From positions 89,108 through 153,107 of the forward strand of contig JAMKCH010058417.1 in assembly GCA_023653785.1 (NCBI GenBank): a stretch of DNA of 64,000 nt, written 5' to 3'. The translations under genes and the position numbers were made by a program. The DNA comes from Ophioderma brevispina. Taxonomy: Eukaryota; Echinodermata; Ophiuroidea; Amphilepidida; Ophiodermatidae. Under the pieces are notes generated by a model, which worked only from the letters and a program-made list of their open reading frames with translations, made no database searches and had not been told where the DNA came from. Positions 36,385 to 48,631 of this stretch are shown piece by piece. How positions within the stretch are numbered: position 1 is the first letter of the stretch; each line of letters starts with the position of its first letter.

Positions 36385-38187
36385 GATTTTGAATGAAAAG
36401 TGGAAGGAATCCTCCGCTCGCTGGTGATTGGTGGGATCACTTCGCCGATTGGATTTTACAAAGTTCAGATGATCAGCTGTTCAGGTCCATATTTGATATT
36501 TTCCAAATTTACCGTGTGACCAAATGCTATGGATTTTTAAGTTTTTAGCAGTCCTTTTTCCGTACGAAGTATATCATTTTTTTTTGCAATAATATCAAGT
36601 TATTAGAATTCTTTACATCTGAAAGAATACATATTTTTTTTCCCGAAGTAATTTTGTGCAAATTCTCCGCGGAAAATAAAAGAAATACTGTGGAAAATCT
36701 TTTCCATGGCAATGCTGTATCACCATCCCTCCCCTTGACTTTGACACTCTTGAGTTTTGACAATGAACGCAGCAACGCTTTGGGTTAGGTTTTCAACGCA
36801 TTTTTTTCACTTTCTAGTGCGTTTTAAAGAAGTCGCTCTCTCATTTCAATAAATAAAGATCCTAAGGAGTATGTTGTTTGTGAGGATGTATACGGTAAAT
36901 AAGTCCACGTATCACATATGTTATTAATTGGGGGGGGGGTGAACAAGCTCTTCTGCTTGACTTGCATTGTGGTACGCAGATCCCCCGTTTATTCTTGCAT
37001 TTACGAAAGATTTTTTTCAACCAAAGATCGTTCCAGAAAGACTTTTTGAGTTCATTCTTCATGCACATGACTTAAAACTTTCAAAGTGGGGTGCAATAAT
37101 CCTTTGAATAATTTCGTAGGCAATATCACAGAAAAAAATGCATTCTTGTCGAGTTCATTACTAATTTGATTGTGTAGTATTAAACATCAGTAGCTGTTGC
37201 AGAAGGAGCTCTCTCCCCCCCTCATCTACACACCTCAATAGAGTGTCCGAGTGGCAATAGTCCGGATTTTGAAGACTTGGGTCATGGATATTTAAATGTA
37301 CCACACTTAATGAAGTTTGGCCGTTGCGACTTTGGGGGGAAGGGGGAAGCAGGGAAATAGCTAATAATTAATTAGAGGTTATACACACAAATTGACTGAT
37401 GCTAAGTTTTATTGTGCATCGTGTTATAGTACACCTTTTTAAAGAAAAATATCAAATTTTAAGAAAATATTGCAATTAGTTTATCAAAAATGCTTATGAT
37501 GGGGCTTATTCCTGATAATAGCTAATAGTTCATTATGGGTTATACGCACGTGACAAGTTTTAATATGTATCCAATCTTTTCCCTGTGTAATACTTATACA
37601 CCATTTTGGAAATTGTATATTTTTCGCATTTTTAGGAAAAATATGCAATTAGTATGAAAATACGCAAAGGAAGTAGAAAACTACTACTATTACATAAGAG
37701 ACATGCATCAGGTGATTTTCTACCACTTTTGGAAGTTCTACATGTACAGAGATTGAGATATTGTTAATTTTCTACCAAATGCCCTTAAAAATCAATGTGG
37801 TGGGGAATGTACCTTTTTGAATCGTCCTTGCAAATTCATAGTACCAAGATAGATGTCGCTGTAATGAGATGGAGAAACGGCGTATATCAGGAGATTCGGA
37901 AATTGGCTGCGGGATCGGGGAGAGTTGAAATATAGGGATTATGAACAGAAAGAGGCTAGTTTGATGGGCCATAAAGAAATAAGAAATAAAAGATTTGACC
38001 TTTGACAATTGGTCCCCTTTCTTCAATGTACGAGTACTAAAATCAATAGCTCATCGCCGCAACCGTATATCCGAGTGTGAAATTCAAATGTTTACGGTGC
38101 TGGCAGTTGACCCCTCATAATTGGTGGGTAGTTTAAACCTCTGCATCAATAGAATTCCACCTGACGTGCCTACCACAGTGCCCGCCA
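36385..38187. other. Intergenic; two diverged 140-bp repeats
   Basis: At about 37375-37495 and 37512-37670 two diverged copies share TAGCTAATA, GGTTATAC and ATATGCAATTAGT-like blocks. Otherwise nothing is recognised. Confidence 0.45.
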
Positions 38188-38853
38188 ACCAGGATGTATC
38201 CTTCCATCAGCAACATATCAAACATAACAATAAAATTGTCCTTATAAATCGTAAAGTTTGCCTCACCTATGCCAGATTTGTTGATGTTGAAAAATTAGCA
38301 CTTCCGCTATCTACGAGAGCATATTCAAGGGTCACATGGTGTGCGAAAAATCAAGCCCATTGATATACTTCCACTCGCAGTGAGCGATTGTCCTTGCGCA
38401 AAACCGGATATGGACCCAAAATCAAGTGTTAAGCATACTCATACACAGAAACGCTCCCTACGACTGGAAGTATATACCTTATACCTTGAGCCCCTGTTGA
38501 CCCAAACCGCATCACTTACTTTGTTCAAAAACTCACCGTAGAGTTATGCTTTGGACGTATTTAGGTTCCAATAGACGTTGGAATACCCGAAATTGATGGA
38601 AACATATACACCTTTGACAGATTTTTCTAAGACTTTGACAATTATAGCAGTGATGGAAACGTTGGAAAGATACTTCGTAGCAAAAGGGAGACCAAAGCCT
38701 ACAGGTAAGTAATAGCCTGATTAGAGGTACTTGAAATGTCATCTCTTATATCTGAAGTCAAACTGATACTTCCATTGCAGGACCTGAGATACTGATCAGT
38801 GAATGACATATTGTTGAAAGACATGAATCTCAGGTCGTGCTAGCAGGACTAAT
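38188..38853 (+). repeat. Third, partial copy of the duplicated segment
   Basis: Matches copy 1 at about 26069-26815 and, for its right part, copy 2 up to about 34590. Shared landmarks are GCCAGATTTGTTGATGTTGA, AAGTATATACCTTATACCT and CGTGCTAGCAGGACT. The match stops sharply at 38853, where copies 1 and 2 continue TTGGAGCGG. Confidence 0.85.
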
Positions 38854-38887
38854 CTACCACCCAAACTATGATCATTTGGGCTTCTAA

Positions 38888-39483
38888 CCGAAAATGCAAT
38901 GCATTTCGGTTAGATGCAATGCATTTAACCGAATGAAATGCAATGCATTTCGGTTAGATATTTCAAACAACTAAACTGGGATTTGTACACTGGTTTAGTG
39001 ATCGAACTAGTACCGTTTACGAAGCCGGTATTTCTGAACGGGAACAATGGACCAACTTATGTGCTCTTCGAAATTCCTTTATAGAAAGTATGTGCAGTTT
39101 CCTAAACGGCTCCAGTGACAGTAGTAAAGCTACAGTAGCAATTCTGTGAATAGTAACTATATGTCGAATTGTTGGTGTAACATGCCGAAAATGCAATGAT
39201 TTCGGTAGATTGCAATTGCATCTAACCGATATGAAATGCAAGCATTTGGTTAGATATTTCAAAAGCAACAAACTGGGATTTGTAAACTGGTTTTTAGTGA
39301 TCGAACTGTACGTTACGAAAGCCGGGTATTTCTGAACGGGAAACATGGACCCAACTTAGGTGCTCTTCGAAATTCCTTATAGAAAGTATGATTGACAGTT
39401 TCTAAAGGCCTCCAGTGAAAGTAGTAAAGCTCAGTAGCAATTCTGTGATAGTAACTATATGTCGAATTGTTGTGTTGTAACAT
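38888..39483 (+). repeat. Tandem pair, 297-bp unit
   Basis: Unit 1 is 38888-39184 and unit 2 is 39185-39483, with a third start at 39484. Both contain AAATGCAATG, ACTGGGATTTGTA, TATTTCTGAACGGGAA and AGTAACTATATGTCGAATTG. Unit 1 carries extra ATGCAATGCAT palindromes. Confidence 0.9.
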
Positions 39484-39499
39484 TGCCGACAAATGCAAT

Positions 39500-40329
39500 G
39501 AATGAAATACTACACACATGCACACGCTACAGTCTCACGTTGATCAATTGTCGCTACTGCTTTTGTTTACCATCCAGGATTACGCTGTCAAAATTTGCAT
39601 TTGAATGTTGCACATAGTGCAAATCGTATTGTTGTTGCTGCGCAGAGTTAAAATTAGCATGCAGGCACGTTGGTACAGTGAAGTGGTGATACCCGAGGCG
39701 CCGCCATTGGAAATACAATTTTTTTTTCAAAACAGAAATTTGAACAATTAGAGTACACATCTTTCTAAATTCTTGAAAGTCTTAACGTAACACTCGATTA
39801 CTGAAAATCTTTTATTGATAAAATTCACTGCGTCTCGTGTACAGAATGACTTGCACTTCTCATCTAGAGAATCTGCAATGCTAAACCTGTGATGTCATTG
39901 TCTTAGCACAGCGAGGTTGCTTGGTGACCGTTTCATGCTGTCCCTGCTTGTAGCGCTGCAATATTCGCAATCACGTAAGCTCCAAACAGCATGTTGAACG
40001 AACGTGAAAATTGCCAACGGGGATCGGCGGCCTGTCACAGTCGATACGTCATAGAGCAGGTCATAGAGCGTCTGTTTCCCGATACCCTCGAGAGAATGTA
40101 AACACATAGCCGTTGCGCGCTGCTGCGATAGGATCCCGGATAGAAGCCGACGAAAATTGCTGATTTTTCCATTCAAAAGTGAGTAATCGCATTGATAGTC
40201 ATGACCGCAAAGTGCCTTAGTTAACATTAATCCCTGTAATATTGCTCAATGGGGCATATGTGATTTAACGTCTGCATGCATAGTTGCCTCTTGAAATGTG
40301 CATTTCCTGTGCTAGCTGGAATAGGAATT
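39500..40329. other. Intergenic, unassigned
   Basis: Moderately GC-rich with open minus-strand frames (39554-39760 and 39895-40227) that match no family I recognise. No convincing splice sites or promoter. Confidence 0.3.
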
Positions 40330-41010
40330 TAGGATATTGCCCTTGCAACGGTAATTGCAGACCGGGAGGTACAACCCTCGTCCCAATAATGGTGATACAC
40401 ATTTGACATTTATTTTAACAGTGGTCATGATCCATACACTGAAGTGTAGGCAAAAAGTGATGTGGTAATGTGGTTAGCCAGTTTTAACCCACCTACCAAT
40501 TTTAGAGAAAAATAAAAGCCTCCAAATCCATAATTTACCTGGATTTTATCTTTGAGTGGACACTCTATGTGTTCTAGTAGCATAATAAAAGATTTGTCTC
40601 AAAATGATGGCAAAAGTATGAAATTTCTGATAAATTTGATTGTCCAAATCTGACCAGCACCAAACTCCTTCAAAAAGTAATATGTAAAGAAAGCAAAATA
40701 AAATCACATGAAAACAATTACCTCCTGCATGTTCAGTCTTAAAAACTGGATTAGAAGAGATAGTGAATGATATACTATGAGAGGATTGATATTATATAAT
40801 CATTTGGGTTGCATAATGCTGCTTGAAACTGATTGGAGTTCTGAGTGCAGTAGAATTGTTAAATGGCTAACCAATTACACATAACTTTTTGTGACTACAC
40901 ATTCAATGATATGATAATGACCAATGTTAAAATAAATGTCAAATGTGTAGTCACAATTATTGGGACTAGGTACAACCCTACCGTTGCGGTACCGAAACTA
41001 GTTTGCACCA
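40330..41010. mobile_element. Foldback element, 100-bp arms
   Basis: The left arm, about 40338-40435, is the reverse complement of about 40915-41010. Shared blocks are ACATTTGACATTTATTTTAA, ATTATTGGGAC, TACAACCCT and ACCGTTGC. The spacer is non-coding. Confidence 0.75.
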
Positions 41011-41027
41011 CAGGGAATATTGCCTTT

Positions 41028-42020
41028 TTCCATGACAGCTGTTGCACCGCATAGTTCTGCTGAGCATAACCTTTTTGACTTGCATTCATCTTTTAACATA
41101 CATGTGGACATTATCGTATATCAACTAACGTAAGGCCTAAAGGTAATACCGCTGTACCGTGATGGTGGTTTCCACAGTAAGCCAATGCCATCTTAAAACC
41201 AATCCACTACATGTTTCTTCACCGATTGTGACCTTGAAATTTCCAATAACCCCAAATGTATGATCCCTGCGTGTTCTCTAGATATCAACATACCTTGCAA
41301 TTCATTCAGTTTAAAAATGTAATAATCCAGAGGTGAAAATGAAGTAGTTTTATTTTGAATTTTCACTTTTCAATGTTCGGCATGTTTACTTATTGACGCA
41401 TGCGCAGAAAATTTTACAAATCGGTCTTGCCAAGGGTGTCCGTCACACTCATATGAGTTTTTGGCCCGAAGATATGGTCCTGGGCAAGATATTTTCAACT
41501 CGTCTCATAGCGGCGCTATTCATGATTATGTGTGCGTTTGAGTAGAAAATAGTGAATAGCTGAATATGAGATAATTTAACTGCTTATGGTCCTGGACCAT
41601 AATATCGGGCCAGAATCTCATATGTGCAATCTTTGTTGATCAACTACGAACGCATGCTCGACCTTTGACCTGTCAAACTCCAAAATTTGCAACCACTGTT
41701 CATGACAGTTTAACGGAGTGTGATTCTGTGTTGGAAAATTCATCCAATTACTACACTTATTTGTCGTTTGGTTGAAAACAACATGTGGATTCTTGTTCTG
41801 TAATATTGTAAGAATGCTACGGAGTCCTATTTGAAGTAAATTTTGTAATTCTTGATGATGTCAGATGACTTTGAATTTGCCGTTGGCTTATTGTGGAAAC
41901 TACCATCACGGTACAGGGGCATAACCTTTATGTTAGTTGATGTACGATAATGTCCACGTGTTAAAAGATGAATGTAAGACAAAAAGGTTATGCTCAGCGA
42001 AACTATTGCACTGCATGGCT
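41028..42020. repeat. Inverted repeat, 150-165 bp arms
   Basis: 41028-41193 pairs in reverse with 41873-42020. Shared blocks are GCTGAGCATAACCTTTTTG, CATTCATCTTTTAACA, GTGGACATTATCGTA and CTGTACCGTGATGGT. The 680-bp interior has no coding sequence. It abuts the foldback element at 40330-41010 and may be part of one composite element. Confidence 0.8.
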
Positions 42021-42560
42021 TGGCTCCATTTTTGTAAACAAGGCAGGTGAGTAACTGACATGGCGAATGAAAAAATCGCTGATTTCTTGGCAGTAAGGGA
42101 TCGTTCATAAATGAGGTGGCACTGTGGTTAGAAGCCGTTTTTAAGTCCCGGTAAGTTGGACATATTTTTTGTTGATCGAGAAACTCTATCCGTCAATTGC
42201 GCCAGTTGATGGATAAAGACCGACCCTATTGTAATTTCGGGTGGGCCTGCGTTGCAGAAAAGTTTGATGATGGACTTTGATATATGTAAATTAGTTTTGC
42301 TAGTCGACGACTCCACTTGCAAAGACTTCCAGATCGGATTAACTCTTTTCACTGAGGATGCTTAAGCAAGGATTAACTGGTCATGTTTTGGTTTAACTTT
42401 GCGCCCATTTCTGGTACATTTACACTTCTAACCATAAATGCAGTGACATTTACGCGATTTTACGGTTAGAATATTTTGAACAAATTTTTTGTAGAACTTC
42501 TTGATTTTTTGTTGCCTCTTGTCACCGGTTAGTTTTGTTTGTTTGTTAGTATACTACTAC

Positions 42561-42609
42561 CCACATCTCCGTGTTGTAGACCCGAGGGGCTACAACCCTG
42601 GAGATGTGG
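42561..42609. repeat. 49-bp imperfect palindrome
   Basis: CCACATCTCC, TTGTAG and CCC on the left pair with GGG, CTACAA and GGAGATGTGG on the right, around GA. It could form a hairpin. A weaker hairpin (TTCTAACC / GGTTAGAA) lies at 42426-42471. Confidence 0.85.
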
Positions 42610-43790
42610 TACCAAATCTACTTTTCCCTATCCTTTTAGTCTGACTTTTTTCATATCAGGACTATGGAATTAAACAAAACACATCCAAAATTCTTTTACA
42701 GAAATGCACCAAACTGTTACGCACTGTTTACTATGTACATATAGATGCGACCCAAAACCACTACCGGTCATAATCCGACATAATTCTCCCAAGACAACAC
42801 TACACAACGATACCTTTATTATAGTTGTTTTGTCATGCATGCAGCACACACTGATCGAGCATTGACTATGCCGAGAGTACTCGTCAGTGGCCACCACAAT
42901 TTTTACTTAGCATCACCTGACTAAAATGGTGGCATTTTACGAGCATTATCAGCCATTTAAACACCTATCTGAAGGTTAAATTGCATTTAGTTTAAAAACA
43001 TACCAGTTTATGTCAACATGAATTTCTTATATCAATCCTAGTGCATCTTGAAAATATCAGTCATCATAATTAATGTTCGCCAATTCACCTTGTGCGCAAG
43101 AGCAGAAGTCGGCCACATGGCCGCTTTTTGGACTTAAAATTCGATGACCTGGGGCAAGATGAGCTTCTTACCTTGGAGAAAATGAGGTCTCTAGGTGAGG
43201 CAGTTTGTTTACACAATTAAATCAAGAACATTACGCTTTTTGGAAACTTCGTGCAATCGTTATAATGTTATACGATTCCTACCAATACTTTCAAAATGGG
43301 CGACGGTATTAATTACCAAGGCCATGGAAGAAATGAAACAAATTAAATGAGCAAATATATGTACTTGTTGAAAAATGTTGTGTGGTAAACAGATTCAGCT
43401 GCAGTGGGGTGCACTGGATGTATTTATGTATTTTTCTGTTGGCCACTGACCCTGACTGAGGCGACATATCATGATTTCGTTAGGTTTCAGACAAGGGTTA
43501 TTCTGTAATTATTATACATGTGTAGTTGTGAACCTGTATTTAGAAGCATGTGAGTAAGCAGCAAAATAACACGCAAAATAATGTATTGTCCTAAATGACT
43601 ATGGTCGGGATTTCCCCTTTCATTGAGCTCATTTTCGCTGCATTTTCATCATGGTCACGACCTGTCAGGTCCGTCTTCCGTTTATAAGGTTATTAACCGG
43701 TCGTCAGACTTTCCGTTTAAACGTTTAGGCAATTAACCGGAAACTGACAGCCCTATTAAAAACAAAAGTTCAGGGGTAGAATTTCATAGC
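42610..43790. other. Intergenic, no clear feature
   Basis: No exon, RNA gene or organised repeat is visible. Confidence 0.4.
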
Positions 43791-43794
43791 AGAG

Positions 43795-43945
43795 TGCGAG
43801 AATCAGTCTTGATTCTCAAAAATGAATTTTGTGGGAATCATCTATGTTCGCTACTGTGTTAAATTCTAAAGTTTACGGGAATCAATGTTGATTCTCAATT
43901 TACGAGAATCTTTGCGAGAATCGATTCTCGGATTCTTGCCAAAAT
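43795..43945. repeat. Cluster of GAGAATC/GATTCTC motifs
   Basis: At least seven GAGAATC, GGAATC or GATTCTC motifs in both orientations within 150 bp, several forming short palindromes (GAGAATCGATTCTC at about 43917-43930). Confidence 0.8.
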
Positions 43946-46530
43946 TCTAGCCCTGAAGTTTAAAAATGCTTCAATTAAATAATATCACAAATCCATGTTC
44001 AACATATCCATCCGGGCACATATCTCAAATTGTGGATCCCAAAGCACTCATACTCCTTCACTTGAAAATAGCCATTTCTTATCAAACACAGAGGAACACC
44101 ATGGTGATAACTGAATTTAAATAACACTTATTAATAAAATTATATTATTAATATTATAGAATTTCCATTATAATACACAATATTATACGTAAAAAATCCT
44201 CTTGTTGTACTTGCTTTCCAGACAAGATATTTCATAACTTGTAATAACCACCATATGTACAGTGTGCTAAGAAAATTGAATTTTAGAACATTAAAGTGGA
44301 TATTTCTTAGAGAACTGAATGTTTCATCTGTGTTTGAATGGCAGAATGTTAGCACTGTGCTTGAATGCCACGGTGTACATGGTCATCAAATCGATCTGCA
44401 GAAGGGGAGATTTCAGATATATCCGATCCGACTGATATCGGTACTGATACCTATACCGATCGGATCGGTACATCCTTTTTGGACTAAACGATTTTCCATT
44501 TGACCTTGTCTGAAGTTTTCACACAGTAAATGTGTTTGACCTTAGTGACCCCCAGATGACCTCAAATTGACCTTGACCCATAACTTTTGTAAAGGCTCAA
44601 GTAAATTCATATGCATATGTCGGACAATTATGTCAAATAATCTGTAGCCTGTAGGAGTAGTGATTTGAGTATAGCTTGAAGTATTTTGACCGTTGACCCT
44701 TAAATCTTGCATCATGTGACAAAATCTGAATTGACTTTTTTGTAGTGTTGACCAAGTAACAAGTTCTACAAGATTACAGTATTATAGGGTGAGATTTTAG
44801 CCAATTTATTTTTTGCACCCTGACCATTAACACCAATCTAAACATGTAACATGTATGCATTTGGGTACTTGCATGTTGTGTCCAAGTCTGGTCTAAAATC
44901 GGATGGGAAATGTCTGAGATATGAGTGTTGACAGAAAGAAGAAAGAAACCGTACAGCTCGACTGTGCAAAAACACAATATTTTATGTTAAAACTGGAAAG
45001 GCAGTAATTTAGCACTTAAAATATGAAATATTTAATATACTTTATTTTTTTTATAGACCACAGCTGTACTGTGCTGTGTAATAATATATATTTGGTGTAG
45101 TTGATGATGGAGAGTACTAGTCTGTGTTGCAGACTTTGAAAAGTAGAAATGTTCCTCTACAATTTATGTGCTGTGGGATAGAAAATAGTTCCCCCCCCCC
45201 GACAACTTCGGCAGGGAAAAAATTTGCAAAATCATGCTAAATCAGCCGTTTTTTAGCCCTCTGACCGGGAAAAATTGGCCTTTTGACCCCCCTAAGAGGG
45301 AAAATTTCCCAAGACTGGGAAATTTGCCCCCTCAGAACAGGCAGGCCCATTACGCCACTGGTCCTCATGCTTTGTATTGGAACTGTTCTGCTTTTCTTGT
45401 GGTTTATTTATACACACCAGCATAGGATGTCAGCCTTTTATTGCTCAACTTGCTTTTGTTTGCTTTGTTTTTTTGCTTGATACTTTCCAATTTGCTTTGC
45501 TTTGCTGCCCCTGTAGGTTTTTTTTTTTTGGGTTTTGAAGCCCAATTCCAGTATATGCATATCAGCGATCTACATTGAAACCAAAGTCTTGGACAAAAAG
45601 ACTACGCTAACACATAAGTACATTGCTCTCCAGTAACTGCTGCAGTTAGTTATTGAGTGCCTAAAGGCTATGAAAATCTATTTCAGTGTTTGTGTGATGT
45701 TTCACATGTTCCTAAAAAAAAACATGGTACCATCATGCGGATATTTTTTCTTGTTAACTATTAACAACTAAGAGTTGTGTCAATGATCTTCAATCTTATA
45801 AGAATGCAGAGTTTCAAATGAAAAGATTATATGAATTCCAACTTCACAAGAATGAAATAAAAAAGGAAATGCTTCTTTTATTTTTAATTAAGATTTCAGG
45901 AAGTATCCTTTTAAAAGTTTAAAAAAAAATTGCTTCAAGGCCAAGATGTGTAGGCAAAGTAATCATTAAAACTAATAGAAACTACAAGAAAAAATACCAC
46001 CACTTCACAAATAGTCCAATGCATTAAAGTGTTAATTTTAGTTTCGGGGTGAAGAGTCCAGAGAATGGGCGTGCTGACCATTGATCCAAATGGAATTCAT
46101 GCATTTTGTGCAATATGGTGCCCCGCTAGCGGTTACCTTGACAGATCAAATTTTGACCGCAAGGGGTTTGACATTGCCCATCCAACTACCATTGCTAATC
46201 ACGCTAGTACTGTAGGGTGCTTCTTATGTTGAAAACAGAACAACAAAACAGTTTGTGTGGATCGAAAGAAAGCAAAGGTTTTACTTATAAATTGTAAATA
46301 GCCCTTTAATTGTGCATTCGGCACGGCAACGGACGTTTACTGTGTAATATTAGTAGTATGCAGGTTTTGGATGTCATCTTTTTTTTTTTTCCCATGATCA
46401 TTGGGAACCAATACCTCTCCAAAAGGGCAATCATTGGTTGTGCATCGTATTGCAAAATATGAGAATTCGGTATCAACGACTAAATTTCTTGCGTCATATC
46501 TGATGGGTAATTACTTCCTATTGTTACCCT
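43946..46530. other. Intergenic, no gene
   Basis: 44480-44760 carries TGACC-rich sequence (TTGACCTTGACCCATAAC) related in style to the other AGGTCA-rich repeats. C/G runs occur at 45191-45200. 45340-45360 holds ATTACGCCACTGG, also seen at one end of the element at 59341-59520. Confidence 0.4.
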
Positions 46531-46772
46531 AACAGTGGCGATGCCACTGGTGGTGTTTGGGGGTGGGGGTTTGGGATTGCACAATTTTTTCTTTCCCCCC
46601 CTAGTTTGCCTCCCTGGCCAAAAGAAAAATGAGGGATTTTTTGCAAATTCCAGCGATTTTGGGGCCAAAATTGTTTTTAAAATCCCAATATTTGATACTT
46701 TGCCCCCCCCCCAAATTTCACTTTTTTTTCCCCCCTTACCCCCCAGAAAAAGAGTTCTAGCGCCGCCACTGT
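46531..46772. mobile_element. Small element with ACAGTGGCG ends
   Basis: ACAGTGGCG near 46531 is the inverse of CGCCACTGT near 46763. The 240 bp between holds runs of G, C and T and no coding sequence. It looks like a degenerate MITE or internally deleted repeat. Confidence 0.5.
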
Positions 46773-47399
46773 ATCCGAAGCCCCTTCAATGATGGCAATT
46801 GGTTTACTGCGTATGTCAGCCTTTTTGGCTGACACAGAATAACCCACTTCCAGTGCATGGCGATAGTGCTGGGAAACAGTACATTTTTAACATGTACACA
46901 CCGGAGGGTCACGAACGTTTTAGAAAATTCCTACACGTTTACACATCATTAAAAATACTAACTTTTTCTCAGTATCATTTTAATTGCTGAATCAAAATTT
47001 TTCAACCAAATTTACCCGCCATCCCTTGAAAAGTAAAGTTAACAGCAGTAACAATGTAACTATCTTAATAAATGGTTTCCGACTTTTACAACGAAGAGAA
47101 AACAGGAAATCCCCAATTTACCAAGTTCTTGTACATGCGAATGTAGTCTGAAACTAACCGGGGGGTCCTATCAAGCTAAAGGGACCAACGTGGTAACAAA
47201 ATAGGAGGAGGGCGCCCCTAGTGATTTCTTTGTTTGGTCTTTGGATATGCACTGCTTTATTTTGGATTAACATAAGTAGGCAAGTACAAACAACCATTTT
47301 AATGGTTCAAGATGTTATAATGCAAAGCCGGGTAACCCTATTACGAACGATTTATGTGCAAGAAATGGCATTTCCGTGGAAGCTCCAAAATTCAATCAT

Positions 47400-48140
47400 C
47401 GCTATGACCATTAATGTTTAAAAACGAATGAAAATGCGGATCTTGTAACGGATAGGAAAGTAAACTTTAACATCCCGGCTCTAGTGGCGGTCCATGTGCA
47501 CTTGACTGCCATCCCCTTCATGGTTAGATGCACTGCTGAATTGCAGGCACTTAAAGTTGGCCTTAAAATATCGGAAATTTCCAATGAGAGACATTTCATT
47601 ATATTTACGATTCACTATCTAGTCTCCTGTATGGCTTTGAAAGGCCGAGAATGTCGTCATCCCTATATTTCTGAGCTGATGGACGCATTCTCAATTGTTC
47701 AATTGAATAACATCCGTTGTTTTAGCTTGGATTCCGAGTCACATTGGTATCAAGGCAATGAAAAGGTTGGATGTATTGGCGAACGAAGCCCTTAATATGA
47801 ATAGATCAAACGCTGAGATCCCCTTTACAGATTTTAAGGCTTCAGTTAAATAGGATATCAGAAATAGGTGGCAAATACTTTGGGATTCATTTCCTATATA
47901 AAAATGCAGGCCTTTCAACCAACTGTTTGGAGCTGTGGTGTTCAGTTTGATTGGAGAAGGGACGAGATTGTATTAGCGCTCGATGTAAAATTGGTCATAC
48001 ATGACCCATAGTTATTTCTTAGAGGTGAGCCAGTCCCTCGGTGATCCTTGTGATGGTGCTCTTTCTGTGAAACATGATTACTTGAGTGCGTTGAGTATGC
48101 GCTATTCGTAGAAAAATATTTGGTCCCAGATTTGAAAACA
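47400..48140 (+). pseudogene. LINE RNase H domain and C-terminal tail, decayed
   Basis: The 3' end of a Jockey/CR1-like non-LTR element. RNase H landmarks appear in alternating frames: CTAELQALKVGL near 47530; an SLSSL-type segment near 47610; ALKGRECRHPYISELMDAFS (about 47636-47695); a WIPSHIGI-like segment near 47730; GNEK (about 47756); and a DVLANEAL-like stretch near 47772. After it, a WRRDEIV segment (47952) and FLRGEPVP (48018) match the usual C-terminal tail ahead of a zinc-knuckle region. Several single-base indels and stops show that it is dead. No RT precedes it, so it is 5'-truncated, as is usual for LINEs. Confidence 0.8.
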
Positions 48141-48330
48141 TATTTCAAGATATTAGGCCTCTTCAGGTGAAAATTTCCTGAAGGAGGCCGATTCGCTTTA
48201 GATATTTTTAACTTTTTAAAAAAATGGTCGTTGATTTGAATTTATTGTGCGTGTATGTTTATTAAAGGTTTGATGTTGTCAATTTGTATGACACGATATA
48301 ACAATTGTGTGAGTTGTCGTTAACTTTAAT

Positions 48331-48350
48331 ACTCACTCACTCACTCACTC
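48331..48350. repeat. (CACT)n microsatellite
   Basis: Five perfect ACTC repeats just after the LINE remnant, possibly part of its 3' tail. Confidence 0.8.
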
Positions 48351-48631
48351 ATGGTTAGATGCCTATGCAAATGCACAGCTGATAGGCCACTGTGATGTGA
48401 AGAACCAATTGCGAGCTTGTGCCAGGAATTACAGAAATGCTGGTATGGTTACAGTTATATCCCTGCTCAAATTCAAGTCTGCTCTGACCTGTTCAATTCA
48501 CATTTCCAATAATTCCTGAACTGAAGTAACATTTCATTGACCACCACCCTACTGTGTATGTGATGTCTGAACTTGAAGAGCTTATTAACCACAATGAATG
48601 GATGGTTAGGGGGTCGGCGGAGTTATGGGGA

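Noticed and set aside
39895..40227. 110-residue minus-strand open frame
   Set aside because: The composition is plausible, but there is no recognised domain, promoter or splice context.
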